Shown in pieces: positions 48,777-61,873 of a DNA stretch of 64,000 bases. A model generated the notes under the pieces. That model saw nothing but the letters and a program-made list of their open reading frames with translations. It was not told the DNA's origin and ran no database searches. The translations under genes and the position numbers were made by a program. Within the stretch, counting starts at the first letter, position 1, and each line of letters begins with the position of its first letter. The stretch is from Tsukamurella tyrosinosolvens (GTDB lineage: Bacteria; Actinomycetota; Actinomycetes; Mycobacteriales; Mycobacteriaceae), in the NCBI RefSeq assembly GCF_900104775.1, contig NZ_FNSA01000003.1, positions 992,001 to 1,056,000 of the forward strand, given 5' to 3'.

Positions 48777-49469
48777 TCAGTCTCCGGGGGCGGGTTCGAC
48801 GGTGTCGTCGGGCCCGCCCAGCCGGCTCGGCTCGATCGCGACGGGGTTCTCCTTGAGGCCGATGAGGCCGTACCAGGACAGGTTCACGATGTGCGCGGCC
48901 ACGGCCTCCTTGGGCGGGGTGCGCACCTCGAGCCACCACTGCGCCGTCATGGCGACCATGCCGACCAGGGCTTGCGCGTACAGCGGCGCGAGCTCGGGGT
49001 CGAGGTTCTTGTTCAGGAACTCGCCCTCGAGGTGGCTCTCGACCTGCCCGACGAGGTCGTTGAGCAGCGTCGAGTAGCCGCCCGAGTGCTCCGCGGAGCT
49101 GTTGCGCGTGAGGATGCGGAAGCCGTCGGCCCGCTCCTCGACGTAGGTGAGCAGCGCGAGGGCGATCTGCTCGATGCGGGTCTTGGACCGGTCCTCGCGC
49201 ATGGCGCGGGAGAAGACCTCGAGGACCATCTCCATCTCGCGGTCCACGACCACGGCGTAGAGGCCCTCCTTGCCGCCGAAGTGCTCGTAGACCACCGGTT
49301 TGGAGACGCCGGCCTTCGAGGCGACCTCCTCGATGGTCGCCGCCTCGTAACCGCGGTCGGCGAACACCGACCGCGCCGTGTCGACCAGCTGATTGCGCCG
49401 CTCGGCCGCGGTCATCCGCTTGCGCACCGGAACTCCGGCGGCGCGGTGCGCCTTGGCGGAGGAGGTCAC
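48777..49469 (-). CDS. TetR family transcriptional regulator
   Basis: A 230-residue regulator. The helix-turn-helix is ATIEEVASKAGVSKPVVYEH. The N terminus has 20 basic residues that may extend DNA contacts. It overlaps the upstream small membrane gene by 4 bases (ATGA), so it lies at the end of the nuo operon. It may control the convergent lipase gene (inference from position). Confidence 0.92.
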   Translation of the reverse strand: MTSSAKAHRAAGVPVRKRMTAAERRNQLVDTARSVFADRGYEAATIEEVASKAGVSKPVVYEHFGGKEGLYAVVVDREMEMVLEVFSRAMREDRSKTRIEQIALALLTYVEERADGFRILTRNSSAEHSGGYSTLLNDLVGQVESHLEGEFLNKNLDPELAPLYAQALVGMVAMTAQWWLEVRTPPKEAVAAHIVNLSWYGLIGLKENPVAIEPSRLGGPDDTVEPAPGD

Positions 49470-49786
49470 GGCGCGTCCGTCGGGCCCGGCGCGGGCGCGG
49501 CACCGTCGTCGCCCGACGGCTTGCGCGCGGCCTCGGCCTGCGCGGCCACCTGCGCCCGATACGCGGCCTCGGCCTTGTCGTGCTGGTTCTTGATGAAGCG
49601 GCTCGCGAAGACCAGGCCGACGAAGAACAGCAGCTCGAAGACGATGGCCGCGATGTACAGCACGCGCGCCGTCGTCGTGGTCGCGTCGGTCAGCCGCCAG
49701 ATCAGCACACCGAGCACCAGCAGCAGGACTGCGCCCATCGACTTCAACTGCAGGCCGTTGCTGAACGGAAGCGGCTTGTCACTCAT
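49466..49786 (-). CDS. small two-helix membrane protein
   Basis: A 106-residue protein with two hydrophobic segments (about 16-30 and 41-60), then a charged tail ending in an acidic Pro/Gly-rich stretch. ATG 49786 lies 15 bases after the nuoN stop, so it is probably part of the nuo transcript, and it overlaps the TetR start by 4 bases. No family recognised. Confidence 0.75.
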   Translation of the reverse strand: MSDKPLPFSNGLQLKSMGAVLLLVLGVLIWRLTDATTTTARVLYIAAIVFELLFFVGLVFASRFIKNQHDKAEAAYRAQVAAQAEAARKPSGDDGAAPAPGPTDAP

Positions 49787-49801
49787 GGGTGACGAGTCTA
49801 C

Positions 49802-51247
49802 TTACCGCCCGGTGAACACCGTGAGATCGGCGAACAGGTCCAGGAGCGGCTGCGGGAAGATCCCCAGCGCGATCACCGTCACGACGCCGAGGGCGATGGC
49901 GAAGCCGGTGAGCGGATCCACCCGCGGCACGTCGGGCGCGAACTCGTGCGCCGGCGCGAAGTACATGGTCATCAGCACGCGGATGTAGAACACCGCGGCC
50001 AGCGCGCTCGCGAGAACGCCGACCACCACCAGCCACGCGCCGCCGCGCTGCGCCGCCGCCGCGAAGACCGCGAACTTGCCCACGAATCCGGCGGTCAGCG
50101 GGATCCCGGCGAACGACAGCAGGAACAGCGCCATCGCCCCGGCGAGCAGTGGCCGGCTCCGGCCCAGCCCGGCCCAGCGGTCCAGCTCGGCGACCTCGGC
50201 GCTCGTCCCGTCCGGCCGCGTCTCGCGGACCGCCGCGGCGACGGCGAAGGCGCCGACGGTGCTGATCCCGTAGACCGCCAAGTAGAAGCAGACCGCGCCT
50301 GTGCCGCGCACCGTCCCCGCGAAGACGCCGATGAGCAGGAAACCCGTGTGCGCGATCGCCGAGTAGGCCAGCAGCCGCTTGACGTCCGACTGTGTGACCG
50401 CGATGACCGAGCCCACGACCACCGTCACCACCGCGACCGCGGCGATCACCGGCCGCCACGGCACGTCGCGGAAGGCGACCAGGGTGAGCCGCACGATCAC
50501 GCCGAACGCCGCGATCTTCGTGGCCGCCGCCATGAACGCGGTGACGGGCGTCGGCGCGCCCTGGTAGACGTCGGGCACCCACGAGTGGAAGGGCACCGCG
50601 CCCACCTTGAACAGCAGGCCCACGCCGATCAGCGCGGCGCCGATCGTGCCGAGCACCGCGTCCTGCGGCGCCGCCGCGACCGACGTGGAGCCCGTCGCCG
50701 CGAAGCGCAGGGCGACGCCGAACAGCAGGATCGCCGAGCTGAACGCACCCAGCAGGAAGTACTTGAGCGCCGCCTCGAGGGGGAGGAGCCCGCGCCGTTT
50801 CGCCAGCGCGCACAGCAGGTACAGCGGCAGCGAGAACACCTCGAGCGCGACGAACAGCGTCAGCCAGTCCTGCGCCGAGACGAAGGCCAGCATGCCGCCG
50901 AGCGCGAACAGGGTGAGCGGCACCGCCTCCGTGTGCGTCAGCGAGTCGTACCGCGCCACCATCAGAGCGAGCGCCGGCAGCGTCGAGATCAGGAGCAGGC
51001 CCTGCAGCGCGAGGGAGAGGCCGTCGTCGGCGACCGACCCGGCCAGCACCGCTCGCGGGCGCGACCCGGCGTCCGCGAGCACCGCCACCGCGATCAGCGC
51101 CGCCACGACGGCTCCGCCGCCGAGGACGGCGTGCACCTTCGCGCGGACCCCCGCGGGCGCGAAGGATTCGACGAGCACGCCGACGATCGCCGCCGTGAAG
51201 ACGATGATGGCCGGCGCGATCTGCGAGTACTCGATCGACGGGTTCAT
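49802..51247 (-). CDS. nuoN: NADH-quinone oxidoreductase subunit N
   Basis: An antiporter-like membrane subunit of complex I, 481 residues with about 14 helices. It includes TQSDVKRLLAYSAIAHTGFL, the conserved Lys/His-rich region of the Mrp/Nuo family, and KVGAVPFHSWVPDVYQGAPT. ATG 51247 overlaps the nuoM stop. Last nuo gene of the operon. Confidence 0.96.
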   Translation of the reverse strand: MNPSIEYSQIAPAIIVFTAAIVGVLVESFAPAGVRAKVHAVLGGGAVVAALIAVAVLADAGSRPRAVLAGSVADDGLSLALQGLLLISTLPALALMVARYDSLTHTEAVPLTLFALGGMLAFVSAQDWLTLFVALEVFSLPLYLLCALAKRRGLLPLEAALKYFLLGAFSSAILLFGVALRFAATGSTSVAAAPQDAVLGTIGAALIGVGLLFKVGAVPFHSWVPDVYQGAPTPVTAFMAAATKIAAFGVIVRLTLVAFRDVPWRPVIAAVAVVTVVVGSVIAVTQSDVKRLLAYSAIAHTGFLLIGVFAGTVRGTGAVCFYLAVYGISTVGAFAVAAAVRETRPDGTSAEVAELDRWAGLGRSRPLLAGAMALFLLSFAGIPLTAGFVGKFAVFAAAAQRGGAWLVVVGVLASALAAVFYIRVLMTMYFAPAHEFAPDVPRVDPLTGFAIALGVVTVIALGIFPQPLLDLFADLTVFTGR

Positions 51248-52722
51248 CGCGCGACCTCCGCGACCGTGGGCGAGACCGACGGGTTGATCGCGTCCAGCGC
51301 GGGGCCGGGGAAGAGGCCCAGCAGGAACAGCGCGACGACCAGCGGGACCAGCACGAGCAGCTCCCGCGGCCGCGCGTCGTCGACGGTGCGCACCACCGCC
51401 TCCGGCGCGAGGCCGGTGAACATGCGCTGGTAGGTCCACAGCACGTACATCGCCGACAGCACGAGGGCGAGGACGGAGACGATCGCGGCGAGCGCCCACC
51501 GCGGGTAGGTGCCGACCACGACGAGCAGTTCGGAGACGAACGGGCCGAGGCCGGGCAGGGAGAGCGTCGCGAGGCCGGCGAGGAGGAAGATCGCGCCCAG
51601 CTTCGGCGCCCGCGACCAGGCGCCGCCGAAGTCGCCGATCCGGCGGCTCCCGCGGCGCGCCACCAGCACCCCGGCGGTGAGGAACAGCGCGGCCGTCGCG
51701 ACGCCGTGGTTCACCATGTAGAGCACCGAGCCGGCCTGGGAGTCGCCGGTGCGCGCGAAGACGCCGAGAATGATGAAGCCGAAGTGGCTGATCGACGTGT
51801 ACGCGATGAGCGACATCACGTCGGACTGGCCGATCGCGAGGATCGCGCCGTAGACGATGCCCACCACCGCCAGCGCCGCGACCCACGGCGCGAAGCGGGC
51901 CGCCGCGTCGGGGAACAGGGTGAGGCAGTAGCGCAGCATCGCGAAGGTGCCCACCTTGTCGACGATCGCCATCATCAGCACGGCCGTCGGCGGATTCGTC
52001 TGCACCGCCGCGCCCGGCAGCCACGTGTGCAGCGGCCACAGCGGCGCCTTGACGGCGAAGGCGAACAGGAAGCCCAGGAACATCAGGTCCTGCGCGATCC
52101 CGGGGCCGGGCCGCGCACCGTCGAGCAGGGCCCGCAGGTCGAAGGTGCCGGACGCGGCGTACAGCCCGACGACCGCCGCGAGCATGACGAGCCCGCCGGC
52201 CAGGTTGTAGAGCAGGAACTTCACCGCGGCGTGCGTGCGGGCGCCGGATTCGCCTCCCGTGCCGCCGAACCCGGCGAGCAGGAAGTACAGCGGCATCAGC
52301 ATGGCCTCGAAGACGAGGTAGAACAGCAGCACGTCGGTGGCGACGAAGCTGACCAGCACCATCGCCTCGACGGCCAGCGTGAGCGCGACGTAGGTCCCGG
52401 CCCGCTCGCTGTCGGGGGAGGTCTCGCGCCACGCGGCGAGCAGGAGGACGGGCAGGAGCGCGGCCGTGAGCAGAACGAGCACCAGCCCGGTGCCGTCGAG
52501 GCCCAGCCGGTAGCCCGCCCCGAACGACGGTATCCAGGAGTGCGATTCGACGAACTGGAAGCCGCCCGCGGGGTCGAAGGCGACGGCGAGCCCGATGCCG
52601 ATCACCAGCGCGACGAGCGCCGCCGCCAGCCCGATCCACCGCGCCGCGCGGGGCACCGCCGCCGCGGCGACCGCGCCGACCGCGGGTGCCGCCCACAGCA
52701 GCGTCAGCCAGGGCCCGCTCAT
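51244..52722 (-). CDS. nuoM: NADH-quinone oxidoreductase subunit M
   Basis: Antiporter-like proton-pumping subunit, 492 residues. Motifs [20 protein letters not shown] and [18 protein letters not shown] are typical. ATG 52722 overlaps the nuoL stop by 4 bases (ATGA); the frame upstream belongs to the overlapping nuoL region and is not coding. Confidence 0.96.
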   Translation of the reverse strand: MSGPWLTLLWAAPAVGAVAAAAVPRAARWIGLAAALVALVIGIGLAVAFDPAGGFQFVESHSWIPSFGAGYRLGLDGTGLVLVLLTAALLPVLLLAAWRETSPDSERAGTYVALTLAVEAMVLVSFVATDVLLFYLVFEAMLMPLYFLLAGFGGTGGESGARTHAAVKFLLYNLAGGLVMLAAVVGLYAASGTFDLRALLDGARPGPGIAQDLMFLGFLFAFAVKAPLWPLHTWLPGAAVQTNPPTAVLMMAIVDKVGTFAMLRYCLTLFPDAAARFAPWVAALAVVGIVYGAILAIGQSDVMSLIAYTSISHFGFIILGVFARTGDSQAGSVLYMVNHGVATAALFLTAGVLVARRGSRRIGDFGGAWSRAPKLGAIFLLAGLATLSLPGLGPFVSELLVVVGTYPRWALAAIVSVLALVLSAMYVLWTYQRMFTGLAPEAVVRTVDDARPRELLVLVPLVVALFLLGLFPGPALDAINPSVSPTVAEVAR

Positions 52723-54596
52723 GAGAGCCACACCGCCGCGGCGCCGATCAGCACCGCCGTCCCGGCCAGCATGGTCAGCGCGTAGCTGCGGGCGTACCCG
52801 GTCTGCGAGCGCCGCAGCAGGAGCGAGCCGAGATGCACGCCCGCGGGGATCGCGTCGATCGCACCGTCGATGCCCTTGCGCTCGGCGACGAGCAGTGCCT
52901 CGGTGGCGGCTTGTCCGGGCCGCATGAAGACTGCCTCGTTGAGGGCGTCGCCGTACAGGTCCCTCCGGGCCGCGCGGGTCAGGGCGCTCACCGCCGACGG
53001 TGCCTCCACGGGCACCGTCCGCGACAGGCGCACCGCCAGGGCCACGCCGATCGCGACGGCACCGAGGACCAGCAGCGTGACCGCCCAGGCGGGGATCGCG
53101 TGATGCGCCTCGGGCGCGGATCCGACGGCGGGGGCGAGGAAGTCGGATAGCGTGCCGCCGATCACCAGGAGCGCGCCCGCGCCGACGCTGCCCAGCGCCA
53201 GCACCACCATGGGCGCCGTCATCACTCGCGGCGACTCGTGCGGATGCGTGCCCTCGCGCCAGCGGGGCGCGCCGAAGAAGGTCAGCACCATCACCCTCGT
53301 CATGTAGAAGCCGGTGATCCCCGCGCCGAGGATCGCGGCGCCGCCGAGCACGACGCCCCAGAAGCCGCCGCGGCCCAGCGCCGCCTCGATGATCCCGTCC
53401 TTGGTGAAGAAGCCCGAGAGCGGCGGGACGCCGATGATCGCGAGGTAGCCGAGGCCGAAGGTGACCGCGGTGACCGGCATGATCTTCGACAGTCCGCCGT
53501 ACCGCCGCATGTCGGTCTCGTCGTTCATCCCGTGCATGACCGAGCCCGCGCCGAGGAACAGCCCGGCCTTGAAACAGCCGTGCGCCAACAGGTGCGCGAT
53601 CGCCAGGGCGTAGCCGGCGGGACCGAGGCCGGCGGCGAGCACCATGTAGCCGATCTGGCTCATCGTCGACGCGGCCAGGGCCTTCTTGATGTCGTCCTTC
53701 GCGCAGCCGATCACGGCGCCGAAGAGCAGCGTCACCGCGCCGACCGCGAGCACGAAGCCCTGCGCCACGGGCGCCGCCTCGAAGACCGGGCCCGTGCGCA
53801 CGATGAGGTAGACGCCCGCGGTGACCATCGTCGCGGCGTGGATGAGCGCGGAGACGGGGGTGGGGCCCTCCATCGCGTCGCCGAGCCAGCTCTGCAGCGG
53901 CACCTGCGCCGACTTGGCGCACGCGGCGAGCAGCAGGAGCAGCCCGAGCCAGGTGAGCACGCCCTCGCCGGCCTCACCGGTGCGCGGCAGGAACTCGCCG
54001 AAGGTGGTGGTGCCGAACGTCGTCAGGGTCACGGCCACGGCCAGGGCCAGGCCCATGTCGCCCACACGGTTGACGATGAACGCCTTCCGCGCCGCCGTCG
54101 CCGCCGAGGGCTTGTGCTGCCAGAAGCCGATGAGAAGGTACGAGGCGAGGCCCACGCCCTCCCAGCCGAGGTACAGCACCACCAGGTCGTCGGCCAGCAC
54201 CAGGATCAGCATCGCGCCGAGGAACAGGTTGAGGTAGCCGAAGAACCGGCGCCGGCCCGGATCGGCCTCCATGTAGCCGATCGAGTAGACGTGGATCAGC
54301 GTGCCCACGCCCGTGATCAGCAGCGCGAAGCACACCGACAGCTGATCGAGCCGGAGGGCCAGGTCCACCGAGAGGTCGCCGCCCGAGAACCAGTGGTAGA
54401 GAACAGTGCCGACCGACCGGTCCGCCGGATCGCGGGCCAGGAGCAGGCCGAACGCGACGGCCGCGACGACGAAGGAGAGCGCCGCGACGGCGGTCCCGAA
54501 CAGGTGCCCCCACGCGTTCGTGCGGCGACCGCCGAGCAGCAGCACCGCCGCTCCGGCGAGGGGGATCAGCGGCAGAGCCGCGAGGAGTACGGTCAC
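52719..54596 (-). CDS. nuoL: NADH-quinone oxidoreductase subunit L
   Basis: The largest antiporter-like subunit, 625 residues, with a long C-terminal lateral helix. Motifs include [36 protein letters not shown] and [20 protein letters not shown]. It ends by overlapping nuoM and starts 3 bases after the nuoK stop region. Confidence 0.96.
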   Translation of the reverse strand: MTVLLAALPLIPLAGAAVLLLGGRRTNAWGHLFGTAVAALSFVVAAVAFGLLLARDPADRSVGTVLYHWFSGGDLSVDLALRLDQLSVCFALLITGVGTLIHVYSIGYMEADPGRRRFFGYLNLFLGAMLILVLADDLVVLYLGWEGVGLASYLLIGFWQHKPSAATAARKAFIVNRVGDMGLALAVAVTLTTFGTTTFGEFLPRTGEAGEGVLTWLGLLLLLAACAKSAQVPLQSWLGDAMEGPTPVSALIHAATMVTAGVYLIVRTGPVFEAAPVAQGFVLAVGAVTLLFGAVIGCAKDDIKKALAASTMSQIGYMVLAAGLGPAGYALAIAHLLAHGCFKAGLFLGAGSVMHGMNDETDMRRYGGLSKIMPVTAVTFGLGYLAIIGVPPLSGFFTKDGIIEAALGRGGFWGVVLGGAAILGAGITGFYMTRVMVLTFFGAPRWREGTHPHESPRVMTAPMVVLALGSVGAGALLVIGGTLSDFLAPAVGSAPEAHHAIPAWAVTLLVLGAVAIGVALAVRLSRTVPVEAPSAVSALTRAARRDLYGDALNEAVFMRPGQAATEALLVAERKGIDGAIDAIPAGVHLGSLLLRRSQTGYARSYALTMLAGTAVLIGAAAVWLS

Positions 54597-54599
54597 CGG

Positions 54600-54899
54600 T
54601 CACCGCCTCAGCAGGTGCGGCTCGTCGACGGACACCGACTTGCGGACCCGGAAGATCGCGATGATGATCGCCAGGCCCACCACCACCTCGGCGGCGGCCA
54701 CGACCATGGTGAAGAAGGCGAGCACCTGCCCGTGCGGGACGGCGTGCATCCGCCCCGCGGTGACCAGCGCCAGGTTCGCGGCGTTGAGCATCAGCTCCAC
54801 GCACATGAACACGACGATGGCGTTGCGGCGCAGCAGCACCCCGGCGGAGCCGATCGCGAACAGCAGCGCGGCGAGGTACAGGTACAGGTGCGGGTTCAC
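54600..54899 (-). CDS. nuoK: NADH-quinone oxidoreductase subunit K
   Basis: A 99-residue three-helix membrane subunit; [24 protein letters not shown] carries the conserved membrane Glu. GTG 54899 overlaps the nuoJ stop by 4 bases. Confidence 0.95.
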   Translation of the reverse strand: MNPHLYLYLAALLFAIGSAGVLLRRNAIVVFMCVELMLNAANLALVTAGRMHAVPHGQVLAFFTMVVAAAEVVVGLAIIIAIFRVRKSVSVDEPHLLRR

Positions 54900-55669
54900 G
54901 GCGACACCTCCTCGTCGCGGTGCACGTGCGGGACCTCGTCGTCGAGCGAGGGCGCGCGGTCGGGCAGCGCCCGCCGTTCCCCGGGCACACGCGGCGCGAG
55001 CGTGTGGTTGACCGAATCGAGGGCGGGCGACCCGTCGGGCAGGCGGGCCGGCAGGTCGACGGCGTTGCCCAGCGCGTAGACGCCGGGGTTGGGCAGCGGC
55101 GTGGCGCGGCGGCCCTCGCGGAACCGGCGGATCGACTGCTCGCGCTGGCTGAGCGCGGTGGCGAGCTTCTCCCGGTGCGCGAGGATCATCGCGCCCAGGG
55201 TGGCGGTGATGAGCAGCGCCGCGGTGAGCTCGAAGGCCCACAGGTAGCGCACGAAGACGGTGTCCGCCAGGGCCTCCACCGAATTCGGCGGGTACTCGCC
55301 CGACGGTGCGCCGGGCCCCGGCAGCGAGGCCCGAGCCACCAGGCCGATGAGCAGCATCCCGAAGGCGAGTCCCGCGACGGCGGCGGCGATCCGGTGCCCG
55401 CGCAGCGTCTCGACGAGGGAGTCGGAGGAATCGACGCCGACGAGCATCACGACGAACAGGAACAACATCATCACCGCCCCCGTGTAGACCACGATCTGGA
55501 CCACGCCGAGGAAGGTCGCGCCCTGCGCGATGTAGAGGATCGCGAGCAGGATCATGGTGGCGGCCAGGCACAGCGCCGAGTACACGGCCTTGGAGGCCAG
55601 CACGACGCCCAGGGCGAAGACGACGGCGGGCACCGCGACGATCCAGAACGCCCACTCCTCGCCCGTCAC
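54896..55669 (-). CDS. nuoJ: NADH-quinone oxidoreductase subunit J
   Basis: A five-helix membrane subunit of 257 residues with [20 protein letters not shown]. The C-terminal 80 or so residues after the last helix (from about 180) form a charged tail, as in mycobacterial NuoJ. GTG 55669 overlaps the nuoI stop by 4 bases (GTGA). Confidence 0.95.
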   Translation of the reverse strand: MTGEEWAFWIVAVPAVVFALGVVLASKAVYSALCLAATMILLAILYIAQGATFLGVVQIVVYTGAVMMLFLFVVMLVGVDSSDSLVETLRGHRIAAAVAGLAFGMLLIGLVARASLPGPGAPSGEYPPNSVEALADTVFVRYLWAFELTAALLITATLGAMILAHREKLATALSQREQSIRRFREGRRATPLPNPGVYALGNAVDLPARLPDGSPALDSVNHTLAPRVPGERRALPDRAPSLDDEVPHVHRDEEVSP

Positions 55670-56169
55670 GAGTCCACCGAACCCCGGTAGTAGTCGGCCG
55701 CGGTGAGGCCCTCGCGCATCGCGTGCGGGGGAGGCTGTTCGCCCTCGTGCAGCGGCGCCAGCAGGTCGTCCTTGTCGTAGATCAGCGCGCCGCGGTCCCG
55801 GTCCGCCATCTCGTAGTCGTTCGTCATCGTCAGCGCGCGCGTCGGACAGGCCTCCACGCACAGGCCGCAGCCGATGCACCGCAGGTAGTTGATCTGGTAC
55901 GTCCGACCGTAGCGCTCGCCGGGCGAGTACCGCTCCTCCTCGGTGTTGTCGGCGCCCTCCACGTAGATCGCGTCCGCCGGGCAACTCCACGCGCACAGCT
56001 CGCAACCGATGCACTTCTCCAGCCCGTCGGCGTACCGGTTCAGCTGGTGCCGACCGTGATAGCGGCCGGCGGTCTCCGACTTCTCCTCCGGATAGTTCTC
56101 GGTGACCGGCTTGGTGAACATCGTCCGCAGGGTCACGCCGAACCCGGCGAGGCCGAGGGGATCAGCCAT
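55666..56169 (-). CDS. nuoI: NADH-quinone oxidoreductase subunit I
   Basis: Carries the N6a and N6b [4Fe-4S] clusters; the ligand motifs are [12 protein letters not shown] and [12 protein letters not shown] in 167 residues. ATG 56169, with GGAGGCG upstream, is preferred over one 18 bases earlier. It overlaps the nuoH stop by 8 bases. Confidence 0.96.
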   Translation of the reverse strand: MADPLGLAGFGVTLRTMFTKPVTENYPEEKSETAGRYHGRHQLNRYADGLEKCIGCELCAWSCPADAIYVEGADNTEEERYSPGERYGRTYQINYLRCIGCGLCVEACPTRALTMTNDYEMADRDRGALIYDKDDLLAPLHEGEQPPPHAMREGLTAADYYRGSVDS

Positions 56170-57478
56170 GGGACGCCTCCTTCGCATCGGCCTCGCGCGG
56201 CAGGGCGCGCCGCGCGGGCTCGGACAGGTACTGGCCCGGCATGGGCGGCACCGGGAAGCCGCCGGCCATCGGATCGAAGGGCAGCGAGAACGTCTCCGGA
56301 TCGGGGCCGGGCTCGGGCGCCTTCTGCCGACGGTGCCGCGCCACCAGGACGGCGAGCACGGCGAGCGTGAAGAGCAGCGAGACCACCGGGGCCAGCACCG
56401 TCGTCGAGTGCCCGGCGAGCGCCCAGGCCTGCACCGCCCCGGCGACGAGGACCCACGCCAGCGCCGTGGGGATCAGCAGCTGCCAGCCGAACCGCATGAA
56501 CTGGTCGTACCGCAGGCGCGGCAGCGTGGTGCGCAACCAGATGAAGGCGAACAGGAAGCACCACACCTTGCCCACGAACCAGACCACCGGCCACCATCCG
56601 GTGTTCGCGCCCTCCCATAGGTTCAGCGGCCAGGGTGCGTGCCAGCCGCCGAGGAACAGGGTGGTCGCGAGGGCCGAGACCGTGGTCATGTTCACGTACT
56701 CCGCGAGCATGAACATCGCAAACTTCAGCGAGCTGTACTCGGTGTGGAAGCCGCCCACCAGCTCGCCCTCGGCCTCGGGCAGGTCGAACGGCGCTCGGTT
56801 CGTCTCGCCGACCATGGAGACCACGTAGACGACGAACGAGGGCAGCAGCAGGAAGACGTACCAGGTGCCCTCCTGCCGGGCGACGATCCCCGACGTGGCC
56901 ATGGTGCCCGCGTAGAGGAAGACGGCGGCGAACGAGAGGCCCATCGCCACCTCGTAGCTGATCACCTGGGCCGTGGAGCGCAGCCCGCCGAGCAGCGGGT
57001 ACGTGGAGCCGGACGACCAGCCGGCCAGCACGATGCCGTAGACGCCGATGCTGGTGATCGCCAGGATGTACAGCACCGCGACCGGAAGATCGGTGAGCTG
57101 CAACGGCGTCCACGTCCCGAACACGGACACCTGCGGCCCGAACGGGATCACGGCGAAGGCCATGAACGCGGGGATGGTGGCGATGATCGGGGCCAGCAGG
57201 TAGACGGGCTTGTCGACGCCGGCGGGCGTGATGCCCTCCTTGAGGGCCAACTTGATGCCGTCCGCGAGGGACTGCAGGACGCCGAACGGGCCCAGCCGGT
57301 TCGGCCCGTACCGGTGCTGCATCCGGGCCATGACCTTGCGCTCGATGAGGATCGCGGCGAGCACCGTCAGCACGAGGAAGGCGAAGATCGCCACGGCCTT
57401 GATCAGGATCAGCCACCACGGGTCCCGGCCGAAGGCGGAGAGGTCGACGGGGTCGTGCGGTCCGAGGGCGAGCGTCAT
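56162..57478 (-). CDS. nuoH: NADH-quinone oxidoreductase subunit H
   Basis: The quinone-site membrane subunit, 438 residues with eight helices. [20 protein letters not shown] and [20 protein letters not shown] are strictly typical. A C-terminal charged tail of about 70 residues follows. ATG 57478 overlaps the nuoG stop by 4 bases. Confidence 0.96.
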   Translation of the reverse strand: MTLALGPHDPVDLSAFGRDPWWLILIKAVAIFAFLVLTVLAAILIERKVMARMQHRYGPNRLGPFGVLQSLADGIKLALKEGITPAGVDKPVYLLAPIIATIPAFMAFAVIPFGPQVSVFGTWTPLQLTDLPVAVLYILAITSIGVYGIVLAGWSSGSTYPLLGGLRSTAQVISYEVAMGLSFAAVFLYAGTMATSGIVARQEGTWYVFLLLPSFVVYVVSMVGETNRAPFDLPEAEGELVGGFHTEYSSLKFAMFMLAEYVNMTTVSALATTLFLGGWHAPWPLNLWEGANTGWWPVVWFVGKVWCFLFAFIWLRTTLPRLRYDQFMRFGWQLLIPTALAWVLVAGAVQAWALAGHSTTVLAPVVSLLFTLAVLAVLVARHRRQKAPEPGPDPETFSLPFDPMAGGFPVPPMPGQYLSEPARRALPREADAKEASHG

Positions 57479-59813
57479 CGCGCCACCCCGATCCCGACCA
57501 CCGCGCCCCACCCGACGCCGAGCGTCGCGGCGACGGTGGACCCCGGCGAGTTCCGCGGCACCCACACCACGCCGTCGGGCATGTCGGTCACCTCCAGCGG
57601 CAGGGTGATGGTGCCGAGGCCGGTGGAGATCGAGACGTCGGCGCCGTCCGCGGCCAGGATCCCGGTCGCGGTGGCGGCCGACATCCGCGCGACGGGCCGC
57701 CGCGCCGTCGCCGCGAGATCGGGCTCCCCGTCCTGCCCCCGGCCGAGGTCGAGCAGCTGCCGCCACGTCGCGAGCAGCGCCTCGCCGTCGCCGGGGACGC
57801 CGACGGTGCCGGGACGCCCGGTGACGGGACGGCGCGGCGGGCGGACCGAGCCCAGCGTGCGGAGGGCGGCGGCGGCACCGTCGGTGTCGGTGAACCCGAG
57901 GTCGGCGCGCATCGACTGTGCGAGGACGGCGAGCACCCGCGCGTCCGCGAGAGCACCGGGCGAGGGGAGCGCGGCGGCGAAGGATCGGTCGCGCCCCTCC
58001 CAGTTGCGGAAGGTCCCGGAACGTTGCGTCACGGTCGCGACGGGGAGCACCACGTCGGCCCGGGCGGTCACCTCGGACTCCCGCTGCTCCAGGCTCACCA
58101 CGAAGGCGGAATCCAGTGCGCGGCGGGCCGCCCCGGGATCGGGGAGGTCGCCGACGTCGACCGCGCCGCAGACCAGGGCGGGCAGCTCGCCCGATGCGGC
58201 GGCGGCCAGGATGCCCGCGGTGTCGCGGCCGGGACCGTCGGGCAGCGTCACGCCCCACAGCGCCTCGACCTCCATGCGGTGGGCGTAGTTCGCGGTCAGG
58301 CGGCCGCCCGGCAGCATCCCCGCCAGCGCGCCCGCGGCGACCGCGCCGGGCTCGCCCGCGCGGCGCGGGATCCAGGCGAGCCGCGCGCCGGACGTGGCCG
58401 CGAGCGCGGCCGCCGCGGCGAGCGCCTCGGGGATCTCGGCGAGCCGCTCGCCGACGAGGATCACCGCGCCGGGGACGGAGAGCTGCTGCGCGAGGCCGGG
58501 ATCCGCGAGGGCGGCGGGCTCGCCGCCGGGCGCGCACGCGAGCAGTGCGCCGTCGAGACGCCCCAGGCCGCGGGAGGCGAACGGGGCGATCGACAGCACC
58601 CGGGTGCCGCCGGCGCGCACCGACTTGCGCAGCCGGAGGTGCACGATGGGCGACTCCTCCTCGGGCTCGAAGCCCGCGAGCAGCACGACCGGCGCGGTCT
58701 CGAGATCGGCGTAGGTCACGTCGCCCGCCACGCCGGAGGCGAGGAACGACGCCTCCTCCGCGCTGTGCGGCCGGATCCGGAAGTCGATGTCGTTGGTGCG
58801 CAGCGCGATGCGGGCGAAGGCCGAGTAGGCGTAGAGGTCCTCGACGGTGCCGCGCCCGCCGGTGAGCACGCCCGCCGCCCGGCCGGCGAGCCCCTGCGCG
58901 GCGGCCGCGATCGCCTCGGGCCACGAGGCGGGGACGAGCGCACCGTCGGCCCCGCGGACCAGCGGCGTGGTGAGCCGGTCCGGCGCGGAGGCGTAGGTGA
59001 AGGCCCAGCGGCCCTTGTCGCAGCTCCACTCCTCGTTGACCTCCGGGTCGTCGCCGGCCAGGCGCCGCAGCACCTCGCCGCGGCGGTGGTCGACGCGCAG
59101 GCCGCAGCCGCTGGCGCAGTGCTCGCAGGCCGACGGGGTGGAGGTCAGGTCGAAGGGCCGGGCGCGGAACCGGTAGGAGGTGGTGGTGAGCGCGCCGACC
59201 GGGCAGATCTGCACGGTGTTGCCGGAGAAGTAGGAATCGAGCGGCTGATCGCCGGCGACGCCCACCTGTTGCAGCGCACCGCGATCCATGAGCTCGATGA
59301 AGTCGTCGCCGGCGATCTCGTCGGAGAAGCGGGTGCACCGGGCGCAGAGCACGCAGCGCTCGCGGTCGAGCACGATCTCCGCCGAGAGCGGGATCGGCTT
59401 GGGGTAGGTGCGCTTGTCGGCCGACGGGAAGCGCGACGTGGCGCGGCCGGCGGACATGGCCTGGTTCTGCAGCGGGCACTCGCCGCCCTTGTCGCACACG
59501 GGGCAGTCCAGCGGGTGGTTCACCAGCAGCAGCTCCATCACGCTGCGCTGCGCGCCGGCCGCGGCTGCGGAGGTGGCCTGCGTGCGCACGACCATGCCGT
59601 CGGTCACCGTCGTGGTGCAGGAGGCGAGCGGCTTGCGCTGGCCCTCCACCTCCACGAGGCACTGTCGGCACGCCCCCGCCGGGGCGAGCAGGGGGTGGTC
59701 GCAGAACCGCGGGATCGCGATCCCCAGGTCCTCGGCGGCGCGGATCACGAGAGTGCCCGGGGGGACCTCGATCTCGATGCCGTCGATGGTGGCCTTCACC
59801 GGCTCGGGGGCGG

Positions 59814-59817
<4 letters not shown>
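57475..59817 (-). CDS. nuoG: NADH-quinone oxidoreductase subunit G
   Basis: A 780-residue subunit. The N terminus carries the [2Fe-2S] ([10 protein letters not shown]), N5 ([17 protein letters not shown]) and N4 ([10 protein letters not shown]) ligand motifs. The extra N7 site is also kept, with CEHCASGCG followed by a Cys in [10 protein letters not shown]. The rest is a molybdopterin-oxidoreductase-like domain. ATG 59817 overlaps the nuoF stop. Confidence 0.96.
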
Positions 59818-61150
<1,333 letters not shown>

Positions 61151-61154
<4 letters not shown>

Positions 61155-61873
61155 GACTCCGCCTCCCGGACGGCCTGCAGGCCGGCCATCGTGGGGGCGC
61201 CGCCGGCGCCGGACGCCGAGACGGCGCCGGGCCGGGTGTCGTCGAAACCGGCCAGCAGCCGGGCGGTCTCGCGGAAGGTGCCCAGCGGCGCGCCGCGCGT
61301 GGGCGACGGCGGCCGGCCGGAGCGCAGCGCGTCGACGACCTCGCGCGCGCTCGCCACCGTCTGGTCGTCGAAGAACTCCCAGTTGACCATGACGACGGGG
61401 GCGTAGTCGCACGCCGCGTTGCACTCGATCCGCTCGACGGTGACCTTCCCGTCGTCGGTGGTGCCGCCCGGCGCGATCCCCAGGTGCTCGCACAGCGAGG
61501 AGAGGATCGCGTCGCCGCCGAGCACCGCGCAGAGCGTGGTGGTGCAGACGCCGACGAGGTACTCGCCGGTGGGGCCGCGCCGGTACATCGAGTAGAAGGT
61601 GGCGACGGAGACCACCTCGGCGGCGGTGAGGTCCAGTGCGGCGGAGCAGAACTCGATGCCGGCGGGGGTGATGTAGCCGTCCTCGGACTGCACCAGGTGC
61701 AGCAGCGGCAGCAGCGCGGACCGCTTCTCCGGGTAGCGGGCGACGAGCTGCGCCGCGTCGGCGGCGAGCCGCTCGGCGACGGCCGCCGGGTACTCGGTCG
61801 GCGCCCCGGGCCGGTACAGCTGCACGGCCTCCTGCGGCCGTGCGCCCAACGCGAGGAAGACGGGTTCGCTCAT
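61151..61873 (-). CDS. nuoE: NADH-quinone oxidoreductase subunit E
   Basis: A thioredoxin-fold [2Fe-2S] (N1a) subunit of 240 residues with ligands in [12 protein letters not shown] and [11 protein letters not shown]. The C-terminal Pro/Gly/Ala tail of about 45 residues is an actinobacterial feature. ATG 61873 overlaps the nuoD stop by 4 bases. Confidence 0.96.

Noticed and set aside
51244-53922. A fused 892-residue NuoL-M protein
   Set aside because: The open frame before nuoM overlaps nuoL in another frame and shows no membrane pattern; the ATG at 52722 with ATGA overlap is the natural start.
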